64,000 nt of DNA from Ruania alkalisoli (GCF_014960965.1 NZ_CP063169.1:1-64000), one strand, 5' to 3'; positions 45,826 through 55,248 are shown, counted from the stretch's first letter. Notes: generated by a model not told the origin, from the letters alone. Numbers and translations are program-made.

Positions 45826-46634
45826 GTGTGCACGAACAGCAGCGACCGGTGCTCGCCGAGCCCGGCGCCCGCAGCAGCGTGATCTCGGTGCTCGAACGCG
45901 GCTTCTCGGTGATCCGCAACCAGAACTGGATGATCCTCGTCTCCGGGTTCTTCGAGCCGGTGTTCTACCTGCTCGCGATGGGTGTGGGCATGGGGATGCT
46001 GGTCGGCGAGGTCTCCGGGCCGGGCGGCCGTGGGATCACCTACGCGGCCTTCATCGCACCGGCGTTGCTGGCGACGTCGGCCATGAACGGCGCCTTCTAC
46101 GACTCGACGTGGAACGTCTTCTTCAAGCTCCGCTTCGCCAAGCTGTACGAGGCGATGCTGCAGACCTCCCTCTCGCCCTGGAACGTGGCGCTCGGGGAGA
46201 TCCTGATGGCGCTGTTCCGCGGCTTCCTGTATGCCCTGGGATTCCTGGGGGTGCTGGCCGTCATGGGGCTGGTGACCTCGTGGTGGGCGCTCGCGATGGT
46301 GCCGGTGGCCGTACTCATCGCGTTCGGCTTCGCTGCGCTGGGGATGGGCGTCACCAGCTTCCTCACCCGGTTCCAGCAGATGGATCTGCTGAACTTCGTG
46401 ATGCTGCCGATGTTCCTGTTCTCCGCCACGCTCTACCCGATCACCGTCTACCCCGAGGCGGTGCAGTGGCTGGTGATGGTGTTGCCGTTGTGGCACGCGG
46501 TGGAGCTGATGCGTCAGCTCTCGGTGGGCTACCTGACGTGGGCAACGCTGGTGCACGTGGGCTACTTCGTGGCCATGACCGCCGCCGGCCTGTGGTTGAC
46601 GACGACGAGGTTGCGGGCACTGTTCCTGCGGTGA
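45822..46634 (+). CDS. ABC-2 type permease (second)
   Basis: 270-residue membrane subunit, six hydrophobic segments, with PMFLFSATLYPITVYP in the same position as the first permease and a short basic end TRLRALFLR. ATG 45822 overlaps the previous stop by 4 bases (ATGA), so translation is coupled. The 48 bases to the convergent sortase gene show no clear terminator. Confidence 0.9.
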   Translation: MSVHEQQRPVLAEPGARSSVISVLERGFSVIRNQNWMILVSGFFEPVFYLLAMGVGMGMLVGEVSGPGGRGITYAAFIAPALLATSAMNGAFYDSTWNVFFKLRFAKLYEAMLQTSLSPWNVALGEILMALFRGFLYALGFLGVLAVMGLVTSWWALAMVPVAVLIAFGFAALGMGVTSFLTRFQQMDLLNFVMLPMFLFSATLYPITVYPEAVQWLVMVLPLWHAVELMRQLSVGYLTWATLVHVGYFVAMTAAGLWLTTTRLRALFLR

Positions 46635-46682
46635 GTCATGGTCCGGTTGGACAGGTCGAGCCAGTCGGGCCCGTCGGTGCGC

Positions 46683-47393
46683 TCAGGCGTCGAGCCGGCC
46701 GTAGGCGATGAAGTTGTCCTCCAGGATCCCGGTGTCGGTGTTGAGCCCGTCGCAGGTGATCAGCCGGATCTCCGCCTCGTCGGTGTTTCCGTACACCTCC
46801 AGGGTGGGGAAGCCCTCCCGGCTCTTGTCGAAGAGTTCGGTGCGGTAGATCGTGAACGTCGCCACGGAGCCGTCCTCGCGCATGACCTCGATGCTGTCGC
46901 CGATCTCGACCTGAGGCAGGTCGGCGAAGATCCCGGGCCCGCCCTCGATGCCGTTGCGGTGACCGAGAATCACCGAGGGTCCGATCTCGCCCGGCGTGGG
47001 GGAGTGCACGTACCAGCCGGGCGGGGAGCCCAGGTTGTACGGCGGCACCTCGATCAACCCGTTCTCCTGAAGTCCGAGATCCATCAGCTCGGCCTCGACG
47101 CCGATCACGGGTACGGAGACGACGGTCGGCTCCGAGGCGGGCAGCGAGACCGGCTCCGGCTCCTCGGCCGGGGTGGGGTCCTCGGTCGGGGCGGGCGAGG
47201 GAGACTCGCTGGTAGGGGCCGGGGCCGGTTCCGCCGTCGGCGTTGCCTCGGAGGGAACCTCCTCGACCTGAGGGGAGTCGGATGCGCTGGGCGCAGCCAC
47301 GCCGTCGTCCGGCCCGGCGCAGGCGGTGAGGGCGAGAGCGACGGCCGCCGCGCAGACCGTGAGGCCTGCGCGGCGACCGCGGAGTGAACTCAT
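46683..47393 (-). CDS. Class F sortase, lipoprotein-like
   Basis: Transpeptidase-fold protein of the actinobacterial class F sortases, 236 residues. The N terminus is a signal with a lipobox (ALTAC, Cys 25), then a Pro/Glu/Ser/Thr-rich linker of about 60 residues, then the sortase domain from around VVSVPVIGVEAEL. Catalytic His145 in VILGHRNG and Cys214 in LITCDG are present, and R233 near the C terminus may complete the triad. Lipid anchoring would hold it on the outer face of the membrane. It follows the CHRD protein gene on the same strand after 18 bases. Class F substrates are poorly known. Confidence 0.85.
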   Translation of the reverse strand: MSSLRGRRAGLTVCAAAVALALTACAGPDDGVAAPSASDSPQVEEVPSEATPTAEPAPAPTSESPSPAPTEDPTPAEEPEPVSLPASEPTVVSVPVIGVEAELMDLGLQENGLIEVPPYNLGSPPGWYVHSPTPGEIGPSVILGHRNGIEGGPGIFADLPQVEIGDSIEVMREDGSVATFTIYRTELFDKSREGFPTLEVYGNTDEAEIRLITCDGLNTDTGILEDNFIAYGRLDA

Positions 47394-47411
47394 CGGTGGG
47401 TGCTCAGTCGA

Positions 47412-48182
47412 TCAGGCGTTGTCCGAACGACGACGCAGCATCCAGGCCCCACCGGCGGCCAGGGCCACGGCGCCGGCACCGGCTGCGATCATCGCGCCGG
47501 TGTTGTCGGCCGGCTGGACCGGCGAGCCGGTGTCCGCACCGCCGTCAGGCATCGCGTCCATCTGGGAGACGCTCACCGCTCCGCATGCCGCGGGCAGGGT
47601 GGCAGCCAGGGGCAGCTCCTCGTTCAGCGGGCTCATCTTCTCGGCGGCCTCCTCGCTCAGGAGCTCCGGGTTGACACCGTGGATGACCACGACGGCGGTT
47701 CCGTCCGCCAGTGCGGCAGCGGTGTCATCGTTGACTTCGAAGGTGCGCTCATAGGTGTAGGACTCCCCGCCGGGGAAGCGCTCGATCGCGAGAGCCGAGT
47801 CCGCACTCGTGTCACCCTCGGTGGTCAACGAGGTGCTGACCTGACCGTAGGAAGGAATGCCTTCCGGTGTGCTCACGGCACCGTCGCCGTCTTCGTCGGC
47901 GCTGGCATCGGGGCAGACTCCCTGGCCACCGATGTGGATGTGCTGGGCGTGCGGGAACGGGCCGTCGCCGAACGTGGCGGCCGCACCTGAGATGTTGATG
48001 GTGACGGTCGCTTCGCTCCCGTCGAGCTCGATCATGGCATCACCGCTGGTGCCGCTGCCGTTGAGCTCATCGAGTGTGGCCTGACCGGACCAGGGTTGGT
48101 GGTCAGCGAGGGCAGGTCCGGCGGTCATTGCCAGGGCGCTGATCGCGACGGCCGGAACCGCCAGTAGCGTCTTCTTTCGCAT
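47412..48182 (-). CDS. Secreted CHRD-domain protein with C-terminal membrane anchor
   Basis: 256-residue exported protein. Signal peptide MRKKTLLAVPAVAISALAM with predicted cleavage after ALA near residue 26. The CHRD-like beta domain has the conserved His cluster HAQHIHIGG, which may bind metal. The C-terminal end TGSPVQPADNTG, a hydrophobic stretch of about 20 residues and RRRSDNA forms a cell-surface anchor, but without an LPXTG motif. A sortase gene lies directly downstream. ATG 48182 has AAGGAGAT upstream; the open frame runs further upstream without a signal. Function of CHRD proteins is not established. Confidence 0.82.
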   Translation of the reverse strand: MRKKTLLAVPAVAISALAMTAGPALADHQPWSGQATLDELNGSGTSGDAMIELDGSEATVTINISGAAATFGDGPFPHAQHIHIGGQGVCPDASADEDGDGAVSTPEGIPSYGQVSTSLTTEGDTSADSALAIERFPGGESYTYERTFEVNDDTAAALADGTAVVVIHGVNPELLSEEAAEKMSPLNEELPLAATLPAACGAVSVSQMDAMPDGGADTGSPVQPADNTGAMIAAGAGAVALAAGGAWMLRRRSDNA

Positions 48183-48328
48183 CGTGCATCTCCTTCGTGG
48201 ATCGTCAACGTGCACCCTGTGTTCGGAGTGTGCGCAGATCCGGATTGGTCGAGTGCCGATCCGGTTTTCCGCAGTCCGGTCAGAGCGTGTTGACGCCCGC
48301 ACCTGGAGGGTGCAGATGCCGCGAGATC

Positions 48329-48997
48329 TCAGGCCTCGGGCAGTTCGAGCTGGCGCAGTCGCGAGTACGCACCCCGCATGTGATCGGCTACGGCTGCGCG
48401 CGCCGCTTCCGGGTCGCCGGAGGCGAGGATGTCCCGCAACTCCTTGTGCTCGGGGTAGCCGACCGTGGGGAAATCGGGGAAGTTGATGTTGCGGGTGATC
48501 AGGAAGAAGGCCACCTGGCTGCGCAGTGAGGTCCACACCCGGTGCAGCCGGGCGTGATCGGCGGCGTCGTAGATGACGTCGTGGAAGGCGAGGTCCAGCG
48601 CCACGGCCTCCTCGGGCTGCACCGATCCGGACGTGTCCTTCATCTGCTCCAGCACCCGGTCCAGCTCGGCGAGGTGATCGGGAGTGAGGCGGGTGGCGGC
48701 GCGCTCACCGGCGAGCGTCTCGACGGCGGTGCGCAGCGTGTGCACCTCCTCGACATCGCGTTGGGTCAGGATCGAGACGAAGGCACCGCGGTGCCGTTTG
48801 ATCTCCACCTGGCCCTCGGCCTCCAGGAGCGCGAGCGCTTCGCGGACGGGCCCTCGGCTCACGTCCAGCGACTCGGCGATCTCCGCCTCTCGTAGCCGCG
48901 AGCCGGGCGGCAGCTCGCCGTTGGCCATCTTCTCGCGCAGGATGCGCACGACGTGCTCGCTCAGCGAGGTACGCGGTCCGATCGTGCCCAGCGTCAT
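48329..48997 (-). CDS. GntR-family regulator (FadR/FCD type)
   Basis: 222-residue regulator. N-terminal winged helix SLSEHVVRILREKMANGEL with recognition segment LDVSRGPVREALALLEAEGQ; C-terminal all-helical FCD domain, including LDLAFHDVIYDAADHARL and PEHKELRDILASGD with metal-binding His residues. FCD-type proteins usually sense sugar acids or carboxylates. It is divergent from the GH39 operon, 213 bases apart, so it is the likely repressor of xyloside or uronate use. ATG 48997 has GGGAAGGA upstream; longer versions run into the promoter region. Confidence 0.9.
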   Translation of the reverse strand: MTLGTIGPRTSLSEHVVRILREKMANGELPPGSRLREAEIAESLDVSRGPVREALALLEAEGQVEIKRHRGAFVSILTQRDVEEVHTLRTAVETLAGERAATRLTPDHLAELDRVLEQMKDTSGSVQPEEAVALDLAFHDVIYDAADHARLHRVWTSLRSQVAFFLITRNINFPDFPTVGYPEHKELRDILASGDPEAARAAVADHMRGAYSRLRQLELPEA

Positions 48998-49088
48998 CGC
49001 ATGTCCTTCCCTCGCCGATCCAGCCGGGGCAGTTGCCTGCCATGCACATGATGGCGGCTCATCGCTCCCCATGCCCGCCATTCTCGCA

Positions 49089-49117
49089 TGCAGAAAATAT
49101 AGCGTTGACAATCTGCA
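49089..49117 (+). promoter_or_regulatory. Candidate operator and -35 of the GH39 operon
   Basis: TGCAGA (49089-49094) and TCTGCA (49112-49117) form a perfect 6-bp inverted repeat with a 17-base spacer that contains a consensus -35 TTGACA at 49105-49110. A -10 such as TACCGT lies about 18 bases on. Binding by the divergent FadR-type regulator would cover the -35. Confidence 0.45.
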
Positions 49118-49210
49118 ATTACCAGGGCTACCGTCGGACTACGTCGTCACCGAGGACGACGGCCCTCCGCGACGAGGGCACGCTGCCGACGCAGGAGAGG
49201 CACCCGCCAC

Positions 49211-50986
49211 GTGAGCACCCGAACCGACGAGACTGCTCCCCCCGAGGCCACCGGTCCCCGCCCGGATCACAACCCCGGGATCGGCCACGACGTCTCGCCC
49301 TACCCGAAGGCCGCGCCGAGCGACCCGACGGCCCCCCACGTCCGCTCCGCCGAGGTGGAGGTGGACGCCGCCTCGGACGCGGGCCCGCTCACCCGGATGT
49401 GGGAGAGCATCGGCTACGACGAGATCAACTGGACCTACACCCCGACCGGCCGCACGCTGCTGAACACGTTCGGTGAGATGACCGAGCGCGGCTTCCACGT
49501 GCGCCCTCACTACGTCTTCTGCTCCGGTAGCGGTTTCGGCATCCCGCACTGGGGCAACGGGAACGTGTACCACGAGCGCAGCGACGGGTCTGTGACGTAC
49601 GACTTCACCATCGTCGACCAGACTTACGACGCGATCGTCGAGGCCGGGCACCACGTGCTCGTCGAACTGGCCTTCACGCCGCGCGATCTCCTGCCCGAAC
49701 AGGCCGAGGAGCTCACCGTCACCCCCAGCCCCACCGTCTACAGCGCCTACGAGGCCGGCCAGTGGTCCTACCCCCCGCGTGACTACGAGCGCTGGGGCGA
49801 CCTGGTGGCGGCCCACGCCCGGCACTGCCTCGAGCGCTACGGCGCCGAGGAGGTCAGCACGTGGCTGTGGGAGTTGTGGAACGAGCCGGACATCTTCTAC
49901 TGGCGTGGCACCCCGCAGGAGTTCTACGACCTGTACTCCGTCACTGCCCGCGCGGTCCGGTCGGTGCTCCCCGAGGCCAAGGTGGGTGGGCCCACCGTCA
50001 CCGGCGCCGGTGTGGAGTTCATGCGCGGCTTCCTCCAGCACACCCGGGATCAGGGTGACCCGCTGGACTTCGTCTCCTTCCACACCAAGGGTTCGGCGTT
50101 CACCCCGTGGCGCGCCTACGGCCCGACCGGCGCCCCTGCTGCCGAGCAGCAGAGCCCCTCGGCGAACAAGATGATCTTCGAGGTCCAGCGCCTGCTGCAG
50201 GTGATCGCCGAGTTCCCCGAGTATCACGACCTGCCCGCGATCGTGGACGAGTGCGATGCCGGTGTACCCGCGCACTTCTCCGCCTATGACAACGGCAACT
50301 TCGCCTTCCAGAACACCGAGTACTTCCCCGTGTTCCAGGTGAAGCTGATGAAGAAGCTGCTCGACCTGAACGCCCTCGAACCGGTCCAGGTGGAGCAGGC
50401 CACCTCGTGGAGCTTCTACTTCGAGGGTGAGCGCTACTTCGAGGGGACCCGCGCCTTCCTCACGGCCGGCGGTGTGGAGAAGCCGCTCCTGAACGCCTAC
50501 CGGATGCTCAGCCACCTCGGTCAGCGGCGCCTGGCCGCATCCTCGAGCGCCGCCGTCGACGTGGCCCAGATCGACCACGCGACCGGGGCGAGCATGCCCG
50601 AGGAGGTGGACGTGCTGGCCTCCCGCGGTGAGGACGGCACCGTGGCGATCCTGGTGTGGCGCCACACCGACGACCAGTACCGCACCGACGACGCCGAGAC
50701 CGAGGTGAGCCTCGCCGTCACCGGCCTGGAGGGTTCCTACACGCTGCGCCACTTCCGGATCGACGCCGACCGCTCCAACTCCCACACCCGCTGGGCCGAG
50801 CAGGGCAGCCCGCAGGTTCCTACCGAGGATCAGCTCGCTGCCATCAAGGCACGTCAGGGCCTGGAGGAACTCACCTCTCCCACGCAGATCACGACGGCGG
50901 AGGGCGCCTTCCGTACGACTGTCGCCCTGCCGTTGCCGTCGGTGTCGTTGCTGGTGCTCGATCCTGCCGGGGGCACCAGTGAGTGA
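49211..50986 (+). CDS. GH39 glycosidase (probable beta-xylosidase)
   Basis: Retaining glycosidase of family GH39, 591 residues, whose members mostly release xylose from xylo-oligosaccharides. The (beta/alpha)8 barrel carries the acid/base E225 in LWNEPD and the nucleophile E347 in IVDECDA; a beta-sandwich C-terminal domain follows. The first ~50 residues are low-complexity, with no signal peptide, so it works on imported oligosaccharides. GTG 49211 has CAGGAGAGG upstream. An aldo-keto reductase gene overlaps its end by 8 bases, followed by ABC transport genes, making a xyloside utilisation operon. Alpha-L-iduronidase also belongs to GH39, but context favours xylosidase. Confidence 0.88.
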   Translation: MSTRTDETAPPEATGPRPDHNPGIGHDVSPYPKAAPSDPTAPHVRSAEVEVDAASDAGPLTRMWESIGYDEINWTYTPTGRTLLNTFGEMTERGFHVRPHYVFCSGSGFGIPHWGNGNVYHERSDGSVTYDFTIVDQTYDAIVEAGHHVLVELAFTPRDLLPEQAEELTVTPSPTVYSAYEAGQWSYPPRDYERWGDLVAAHARHCLERYGAEEVSTWLWELWNEPDIFYWRGTPQEFYDLYSVTARAVRSVLPEAKVGGPTVTGAGVEFMRGFLQHTRDQGDPLDFVSFHTKGSAFTPWRAYGPTGAPAAEQQSPSANKMIFEVQRLLQVIAEFPEYHDLPAIVDECDAGVPAHFSAYDNGNFAFQNTEYFPVFQVKLMKKLLDLNALEPVQVEQATSWSFYFEGERYFEGTRAFLTAGGVEKPLLNAYRMLSHLGQRRLAASSSAAVDVAQIDHATGASMPEEVDVLASRGEDGTVAILVWRHTDDQYRTDDAETEVSLAVTGLEGSYTLRHFRIDADRSNSHTRWAEQGSPQVPTEDQLAAIKARQGLEELTSPTQITTAEGAFRTTVALPLPSVSLLVLDPAGGTSE

Positions 50987-51827
50987 GCAGATCTTCGCCC
51001 GCCGGGTGCCACTCGCCGGTGGGACCTCGATCCCGCAGTTCGGCCTCGGGGTGTTCCAGGTGGAATCCGGGGGCACCCAGCAGGTGGTGGAGCAGGCGCT
51101 GGAGATCGGCTACCGGCACATCGACACCGCCGCGGCGTATGTGAACGAGGAGGGCGTGGGTGCGGCGATCCAGGCCACCGGCATCCCCCGGGAGGAGGTG
51201 TTCGTCACCTCGAAGCTGCGCAACGGCGACCAAGGGTATGAGTCGGCGCTGACGGCCTATGCCGACACGTGCAGGCGCCTGGGGCTGGACCGGCTGGACC
51301 TGTACCTCATCCACTGGCCGAACCCGGCAGCCGGCCTGTGGCAGGACAGTTGGCGAGCGCTGGCGCACCTGGCAGCGGAGGGTGAGGTGGCCGCCGTCGG
51401 GGTCTCGAACTTCATGACGGAGCACCTGACGGAGCTGGCGGACCTCTCAGAGCGCACCCCCGCCGTCAACCAGATCGAACTGCACCCGACCTATCAGCAA
51501 CGGGAGCTGGCCGACTTCTGCCGGTCCCGCGGGATCGCGGTGGAGGCATACTCCCCGCTCGGGCAGGCGGGCGATCTGGACCACCCGGAGGTGACGGCCC
51601 TGGCGCAGCGGCTGGGCGTCACTGCCGCCCAGGTGATCCTGCGCTGGCACCTGGACCGCGGGCACGTCGTGATCCCCAAGACGGTCAACCCCGAGCGGAT
51701 GCGCACCAACGCCGACCTGGATCACGTGGCGTTGACCGACGAGGACCTGGCGGTCATCGATGGGCTCGACGCCGGCCAGCGCATCGGCAACGACCCCTAC
51801 ACCTTCGCCAAGTCCCAGATCCGCTGA
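50979..51827 (+). CDS. Aldo/keto reductase of the xyloside operon
   Basis: 282-residue NADPH-dependent reductase of the 2,5-diketo-D-gluconate reductase group (AKR5-like). The tetrad is Asp and Tyr in HIDTAAAYVNE, Lys in VTSKLRN and His in LIHWPNP; SPLGQAG and VIPKTVNPERM are family signatures. GTG 50979 overlaps the GH39 stop by 8 bases. It could reduce or interconvert the released sugar, but the substrate is unknown. It shares only the family fold with the reductase at 36184. The permease gene follows after 25 bases. Confidence 0.9.
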   Translation: MSEQIFARRVPLAGGTSIPQFGLGVFQVESGGTQQVVEQALEIGYRHIDTAAAYVNEEGVGAAIQATGIPREEVFVTSKLRNGDQGYESALTAYADTCRRLGLDRLDLYLIHWPNPAAGLWQDSWRALAHLAAEGEVAAVGVSNFMTEHLTELADLSERTPAVNQIELHPTYQQRELADFCRSRGIAVEAYSPLGQAGDLDHPEVTALAQRLGVTAAQVILRWHLDRGHVVIPKTVNPERMRTNADLDHVALTDEDLAVIDGLDAGQRIGNDPYTFAKSQIR

Positions 51828-51852
51828 CCCACCGACACGTTCGGAGAACTCG

Positions 51853-52830
51853 ATGGCGAGTCCCACTCTGATCGCCGAGACGGCCACCCGGTCCGGCTCG
51901 GCGGCTGCCAAGGCAGCGAAACGCCCGGGGCAACGATCCCGGGAGCGTCGCCGCAACCTCTGGATCTACGTCTTCCTGCTGCCCACCTTCGTGCTCTACG
52001 GCCTGTACACCCTCTACCCGATGGTGGCGAGCTACTGGTACTCGCTGGTGGAGTGGAACGGCTTCTCCAGCCAGCAGACGTTCGTCGGCCTGGACAACTA
52101 CGAGGCGGTCTTCGCCGACCCGCTGTTCTGGTCCTCGGTGCGGGTCACGCTGCTGTTCATGCTGATCGTGGCGCCGCTGCGGGTGTTCGGTGCCTTCGCC
52201 CTGGCGATCCTGCTGAACTCCCCGAAGCTGCCGTTGCGGTCGTTCTTCCGTACCGCCTACTTCCTGCCGGTGGTGACCACCACGGCCATCGTCGGTGTGG
52301 TGATGCGGTTCATCTTCGACCCGGCCAGCGGCCCGACGGCGGCGCTCGCGACCATCTTCGGGCTCGGGCCGATCGACCTGCTCGGTTCGTCTGAGACCGC
52401 GTTGATCACCGCCGGGGTGATCTACGTGTGGAAGTTCTTCGGCATCACGCTGATCTACTGGCTGGCGGCGCTGCAGACCATCCCGGCGGACCTGTACGAA
52501 GCGGCAAGGATCGACGGGGCCGGTCCGATGCGGCTGTTCCGCTACATCACCCTGCCGATGCTGATTCCCTTCCTGCTGATCATCTCGGTACTCACGATCG
52601 AGGACTGCTTCCACGCCTTCGACCTGATGCAGACGATGACCGCGGGTGGGCCGTTCTTCAGCACCGAGATCATCGAGATCTACATCTACCGGTGGGCCTT
52701 CGCGGCTTCGATCCCGCAGCTCGGATTCGCCTCTGCGGCCGCCGTGCTGTTCGGCGTGATCGTGCTGCTGGTGGTCATCCTGCAGGTGTGGGCGACGGTG
52801 GTCTCCCGACGGATGCGAGCTCGCTCATGA
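51853..52830 (+). CDS. ABC sugar permease, MalF-like (xyloside operon)
   Basis: CUT1 membrane subunit, 325 residues, with a basic N-terminal tail (RPGQRSRERRRN) and six hydrophobic segments, the first at LWIYVFLLPTFVLYGLY. The EAA loop is DLYEAARIDGAGPMRLFRYI. It belongs to a different CUT1 subgroup from the rhamnoside permeases. ATG 51853 has a GGAGAA site. Its end overlaps the second permease by 4 bases (ATGA). Confidence 0.93.
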   Translation: MASPTLIAETATRSGSAAAKAAKRPGQRSRERRRNLWIYVFLLPTFVLYGLYTLYPMVASYWYSLVEWNGFSSQQTFVGLDNYEAVFADPLFWSSVRVTLLFMLIVAPLRVFGAFALAILLNSPKLPLRSFFRTAYFLPVVTTTAIVGVVMRFIFDPASGPTAALATIFGLGPIDLLGSSETALITAGVIYVWKFFGITLIYWLAALQTIPADLYEAARIDGAGPMRLFRYITLPMLIPFLLIISVLTIEDCFHAFDLMQTMTAGGPFFSTEIIEIYIYRWAFAASIPQLGFASAAAVLFGVIVLLVVILQVWATVVSRRMRARS

Positions 52831-53699
52831 GTGTGACGATGACGGCGACCACACCTCGGACCACGCGCCGGCTAGGCCGCCGGTTCTGGTGGTGGGTGCT
52901 GACGGCTCTGCTGCTCGCACTGGCCTTCGTGTGGGTCTTCCCCTTCATCTGGATGGTCTCGGCGTCGCTGAAGACCTCCGGTGAGATCTTCGGTGGTGGG
53001 CTGGGACTGATCCCGGAGACCTTGCAATGGGAGAACTACTCCCGTGCCTGGATCGACGGGCGATTCAACATCTACCTCCTGAACACGGTGATCGTGACCG
53101 TGGCGACCACGGCGATCGTGGTGGTGCGGTGCGCCCTCGCCGGCTATGTGCTCGGGCGGTACCGCTTCCCGGGCTCGCGGCTGGTGATCGCGATCCTGGT
53201 GGCCACGTTGTTCGTGCCGACCGGTTACACGATCATCCCGGTGGTCAAGCTCTCGATGGAGCTGGGCCTGCTGGACAGTCTCGCCGGGATGATCCTGGCA
53301 CTCGCCGGAGCGGCGAACGTGGCGTCGATCCTCATCTACGCGGGCTACTTCCGCGGGATGCCGGCCGAGCTCGAGGAGGCCTCGATCGTCGACGGCGCAG
53401 GTTTCGTGCGCACGTTCACGCAGATCATGCTGCCGTTGTCGATGCCGGTGACGGCGACCGTCGGCATCCTGACGTTCCTGTTCACCTGGAACGCCTTCTT
53501 CCTGCCGTTGGTGTTCTCCTTCTCCAACCCGGCGCTGCGCACGGTCAGCGTCGGCATGCAGGCCTTCGTCGGGGAGAACTCCACCGACTGGCCCGGAATG
53601 GCCGCGGCGGGTGTGATCTCGCTGCTGCCGATCGTCGCGCTGTTCGTGTTCATGCAGCGCTACTTCGTCGAGGGAATCGCCGGGGCGGTGAAGTCCTGA
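52827..53699 (+). CDS. ABC sugar permease, MalG-like (xyloside operon)
   Basis: Second CUT1 membrane subunit, 290 residues. N-terminal transmembrane segment WWVLTALLLALAFVWVFPF, EAA loop ELEEASIVDGAGFVRTFTQI and the C-terminal end RYFVEGIAGAVKS typical of MalG-like proteins. ATG 52827 overlaps the previous gene. The binding-protein gene follows after 66 bases; the order permease-permease-SBP differs from the SBP-first order of the rhamnoside cassettes. The frame is open ~400 bases upstream, but that is shadow. Confidence 0.93.
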   Translation: MSVTMTATTPRTTRRLGRRFWWWVLTALLLALAFVWVFPFIWMVSASLKTSGEIFGGGLGLIPETLQWENYSRAWIDGRFNIYLLNTVIVTVATTAIVVVRCALAGYVLGRYRFPGSRLVIAILVATLFVPTGYTIIPVVKLSMELGLLDSLAGMILALAGAANVASILIYAGYFRGMPAELEEASIVDGAGFVRTFTQIMLPLSMPVTATVGILTFLFTWNAFFLPLVFSFSNPALRTVSVGMQAFVGENSTDWPGMAAAGVISLLPIVALFVFMQRYFVEGIAGAVKS

Positions 53700-53765
53700 C
53701 CTGACTCTCGCACCACTCGTTCTCTCGTTCGACCCCGTTTGTCCGATCTCGATGAGGAGATTCAC

Positions 53766-55220
53766 ATGACTCGCAACGCACTCAGCCGCCGTCAACTGAT
53801 GGGCGGCGCTGGACTCACCGGAATGGCCGGTCTGCTCGCCGCGTGCAGTGGGGAGAGCCCGCCGCCCGATCCTGCCGGGGGTGGTGGCACCGGCGGCGGT
53901 GGCGGCAGCGGCGAAGGGCTGCAGTGGTGGGACCACTTCGGTGGCCTGCAGGACCTGCACGCCGAATGGGCAACCACCGAGGGTGACCAGATCGGTGTCC
54001 CGATCGAGTACTCCTACAACGAACCCAGCCAGACCACCGAGGCCTTGCAGGTGGCGAATCAGACGAACTCGCTGCCGGACGTGTTCTCGAACGTGCTCGG
54101 CCTGCCGCTGCCGGCGTTGGTCGAGGCGGGATGGCTGAGTCCGATCACCCTCTCCGACGAAGCGCTGGCCCGCCTGCCGGAGGGGACGTTCACAGAAGGA
54201 ATCACCATGATGAACGGGGAGATCTATGGTCTTCCCGCTCTCTCGGACCGGCAGTACTGGGCCTGTACCTGGTACAACTCCGAGATCGCCGAGGAGGTCG
54301 GCTTCGAGCCGCCGTCCAGCTATGACGAGATGCGGGCGGCGCTGCAGGCGATCGCCGATCACGGTGAGTACGCCCCGATGACCCTGGCCCTCGGAGCGGC
54401 TGGTCGTATCCGCGACCAGGTGGACGGCCTCGCCCAGGGCGGTGGCTTCCCGGGCTGGCAGGGTCTGCGCTACGACACCGGCGAGTACGAGTACCAGCAC
54501 GACACCTACATCAACGCGATCGAGCTGCTGAAGGAGATCTCCGACAACGGCTGGCTGCTGCCGGGGACGAACTCCTTCCAGATCCCCGATGCTCGTGGTC
54601 GCTGGGCAGCCGGGCAGATCGGGTTCTTCATCGACGGCCCGTGGTCCCCAGGTGGCGTGCGCTCGCTGAACGCCGAGCACCTGCCCAGGATGGCGGTGGC
54701 CGGGATGCTGACCCCGGGCGGTGAGGAGCTCATCATCACCCGTGGTGCACCGGCACCGACGTGGTTCGTCGCCGGGTCCAGCGCCAACCCTGAGGCCGCC
54801 AGTCAGCTGGTGGAGACCTTCACGCGTGATGACTACCAGCGGGCGCTGGCCGAGGCGATGGACCAGCCGCCGCTGAACCTTGATGTGGTGGCCGATGCCG
54901 ACGTGATCGACCCCTACGCGTGGCTGATCGAGGACTTCAAGGAGCGGGTGTTCCGGGCTCCTGAGGCTGAGGTGCGCAACGTCGCTGCTACTGAGGCGCT
55001 GGCACGGACCACCCCGATCGCACCGCACCTGGGCGACATCATCCAGGGCTACCTCGGCGGTGACATCAGCGATCTGCAGGGCGAGCTGGTCAAGCTCAGC
55101 GACGCGTTCAACTCCGACCTCGACTCGGCGATCGAGTCTGCGGCGGCTGAGGGCTTCGAGGTTTCACGCGAGGACTGGGCGTTCCCCGACTGGGAACGCG
55201 GCACCGACTACACCTACTGA
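53766..55220 (+). CDS. ABC sugar-binding lipoprotein (xyloside operon)
   Basis: Extracellular solute-binding protein, family 1, 484 residues. The signal starts LSRRQLMGGAGLTG, compatible with Tat export, and ends in the lipobox LLAAC with Cys 27. A Gly/Pro-rich linker (PPPDPAGGGG onward) tethers the binding domain, which begins LQWWDHFGGLQDL. ATG 53766 has GAGGAGA at good spacing. It follows the two permeases and precedes an SDR gene by 28 bases, all on one strand. Ligand probably a xylo-oligosaccharide, inferred from the GH39 gene. Confidence 0.92.
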   Translation: MTRNALSRRQLMGGAGLTGMAGLLAACSGESPPPDPAGGGGTGGGGGSGEGLQWWDHFGGLQDLHAEWATTEGDQIGVPIEYSYNEPSQTTEALQVANQTNSLPDVFSNVLGLPLPALVEAGWLSPITLSDEALARLPEGTFTEGITMMNGEIYGLPALSDRQYWACTWYNSEIAEEVGFEPPSSYDEMRAALQAIADHGEYAPMTLALGAAGRIRDQVDGLAQGGGFPGWQGLRYDTGEYEYQHDTYINAIELLKEISDNGWLLPGTNSFQIPDARGRWAAGQIGFFIDGPWSPGGVRSLNAEHLPRMAVAGMLTPGGEELIITRGAPAPTWFVAGSSANPEAASQLVETFTRDDYQRALAEAMDQPPLNLDVVADADVIDPYAWLIEDFKERVFRAPEAEVRNVAATEALARTTPIAPHLGDIIQGYLGGDISDLQGELVKLSDAFNSDLDSAIESAAAEGFEVSREDWAFPDWERGTDYTY

Positions 55221-55248
55221 CGCTTCGAGCGAGAGAAGGACGACAAGC

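Noticed and set aside
47412-47480. LPXTG sorting signal in the CHRD protein
   Set aside because: No LPXTG or close variant is present; only a hydrophobic helix and a basic tail can be seen.
52872-55028. 718-codon antisense open frame opposite the permease and SBP genes
   Set aside because: Spans three different real genes on the other strand and has no motif; typical GC-rich artefact.
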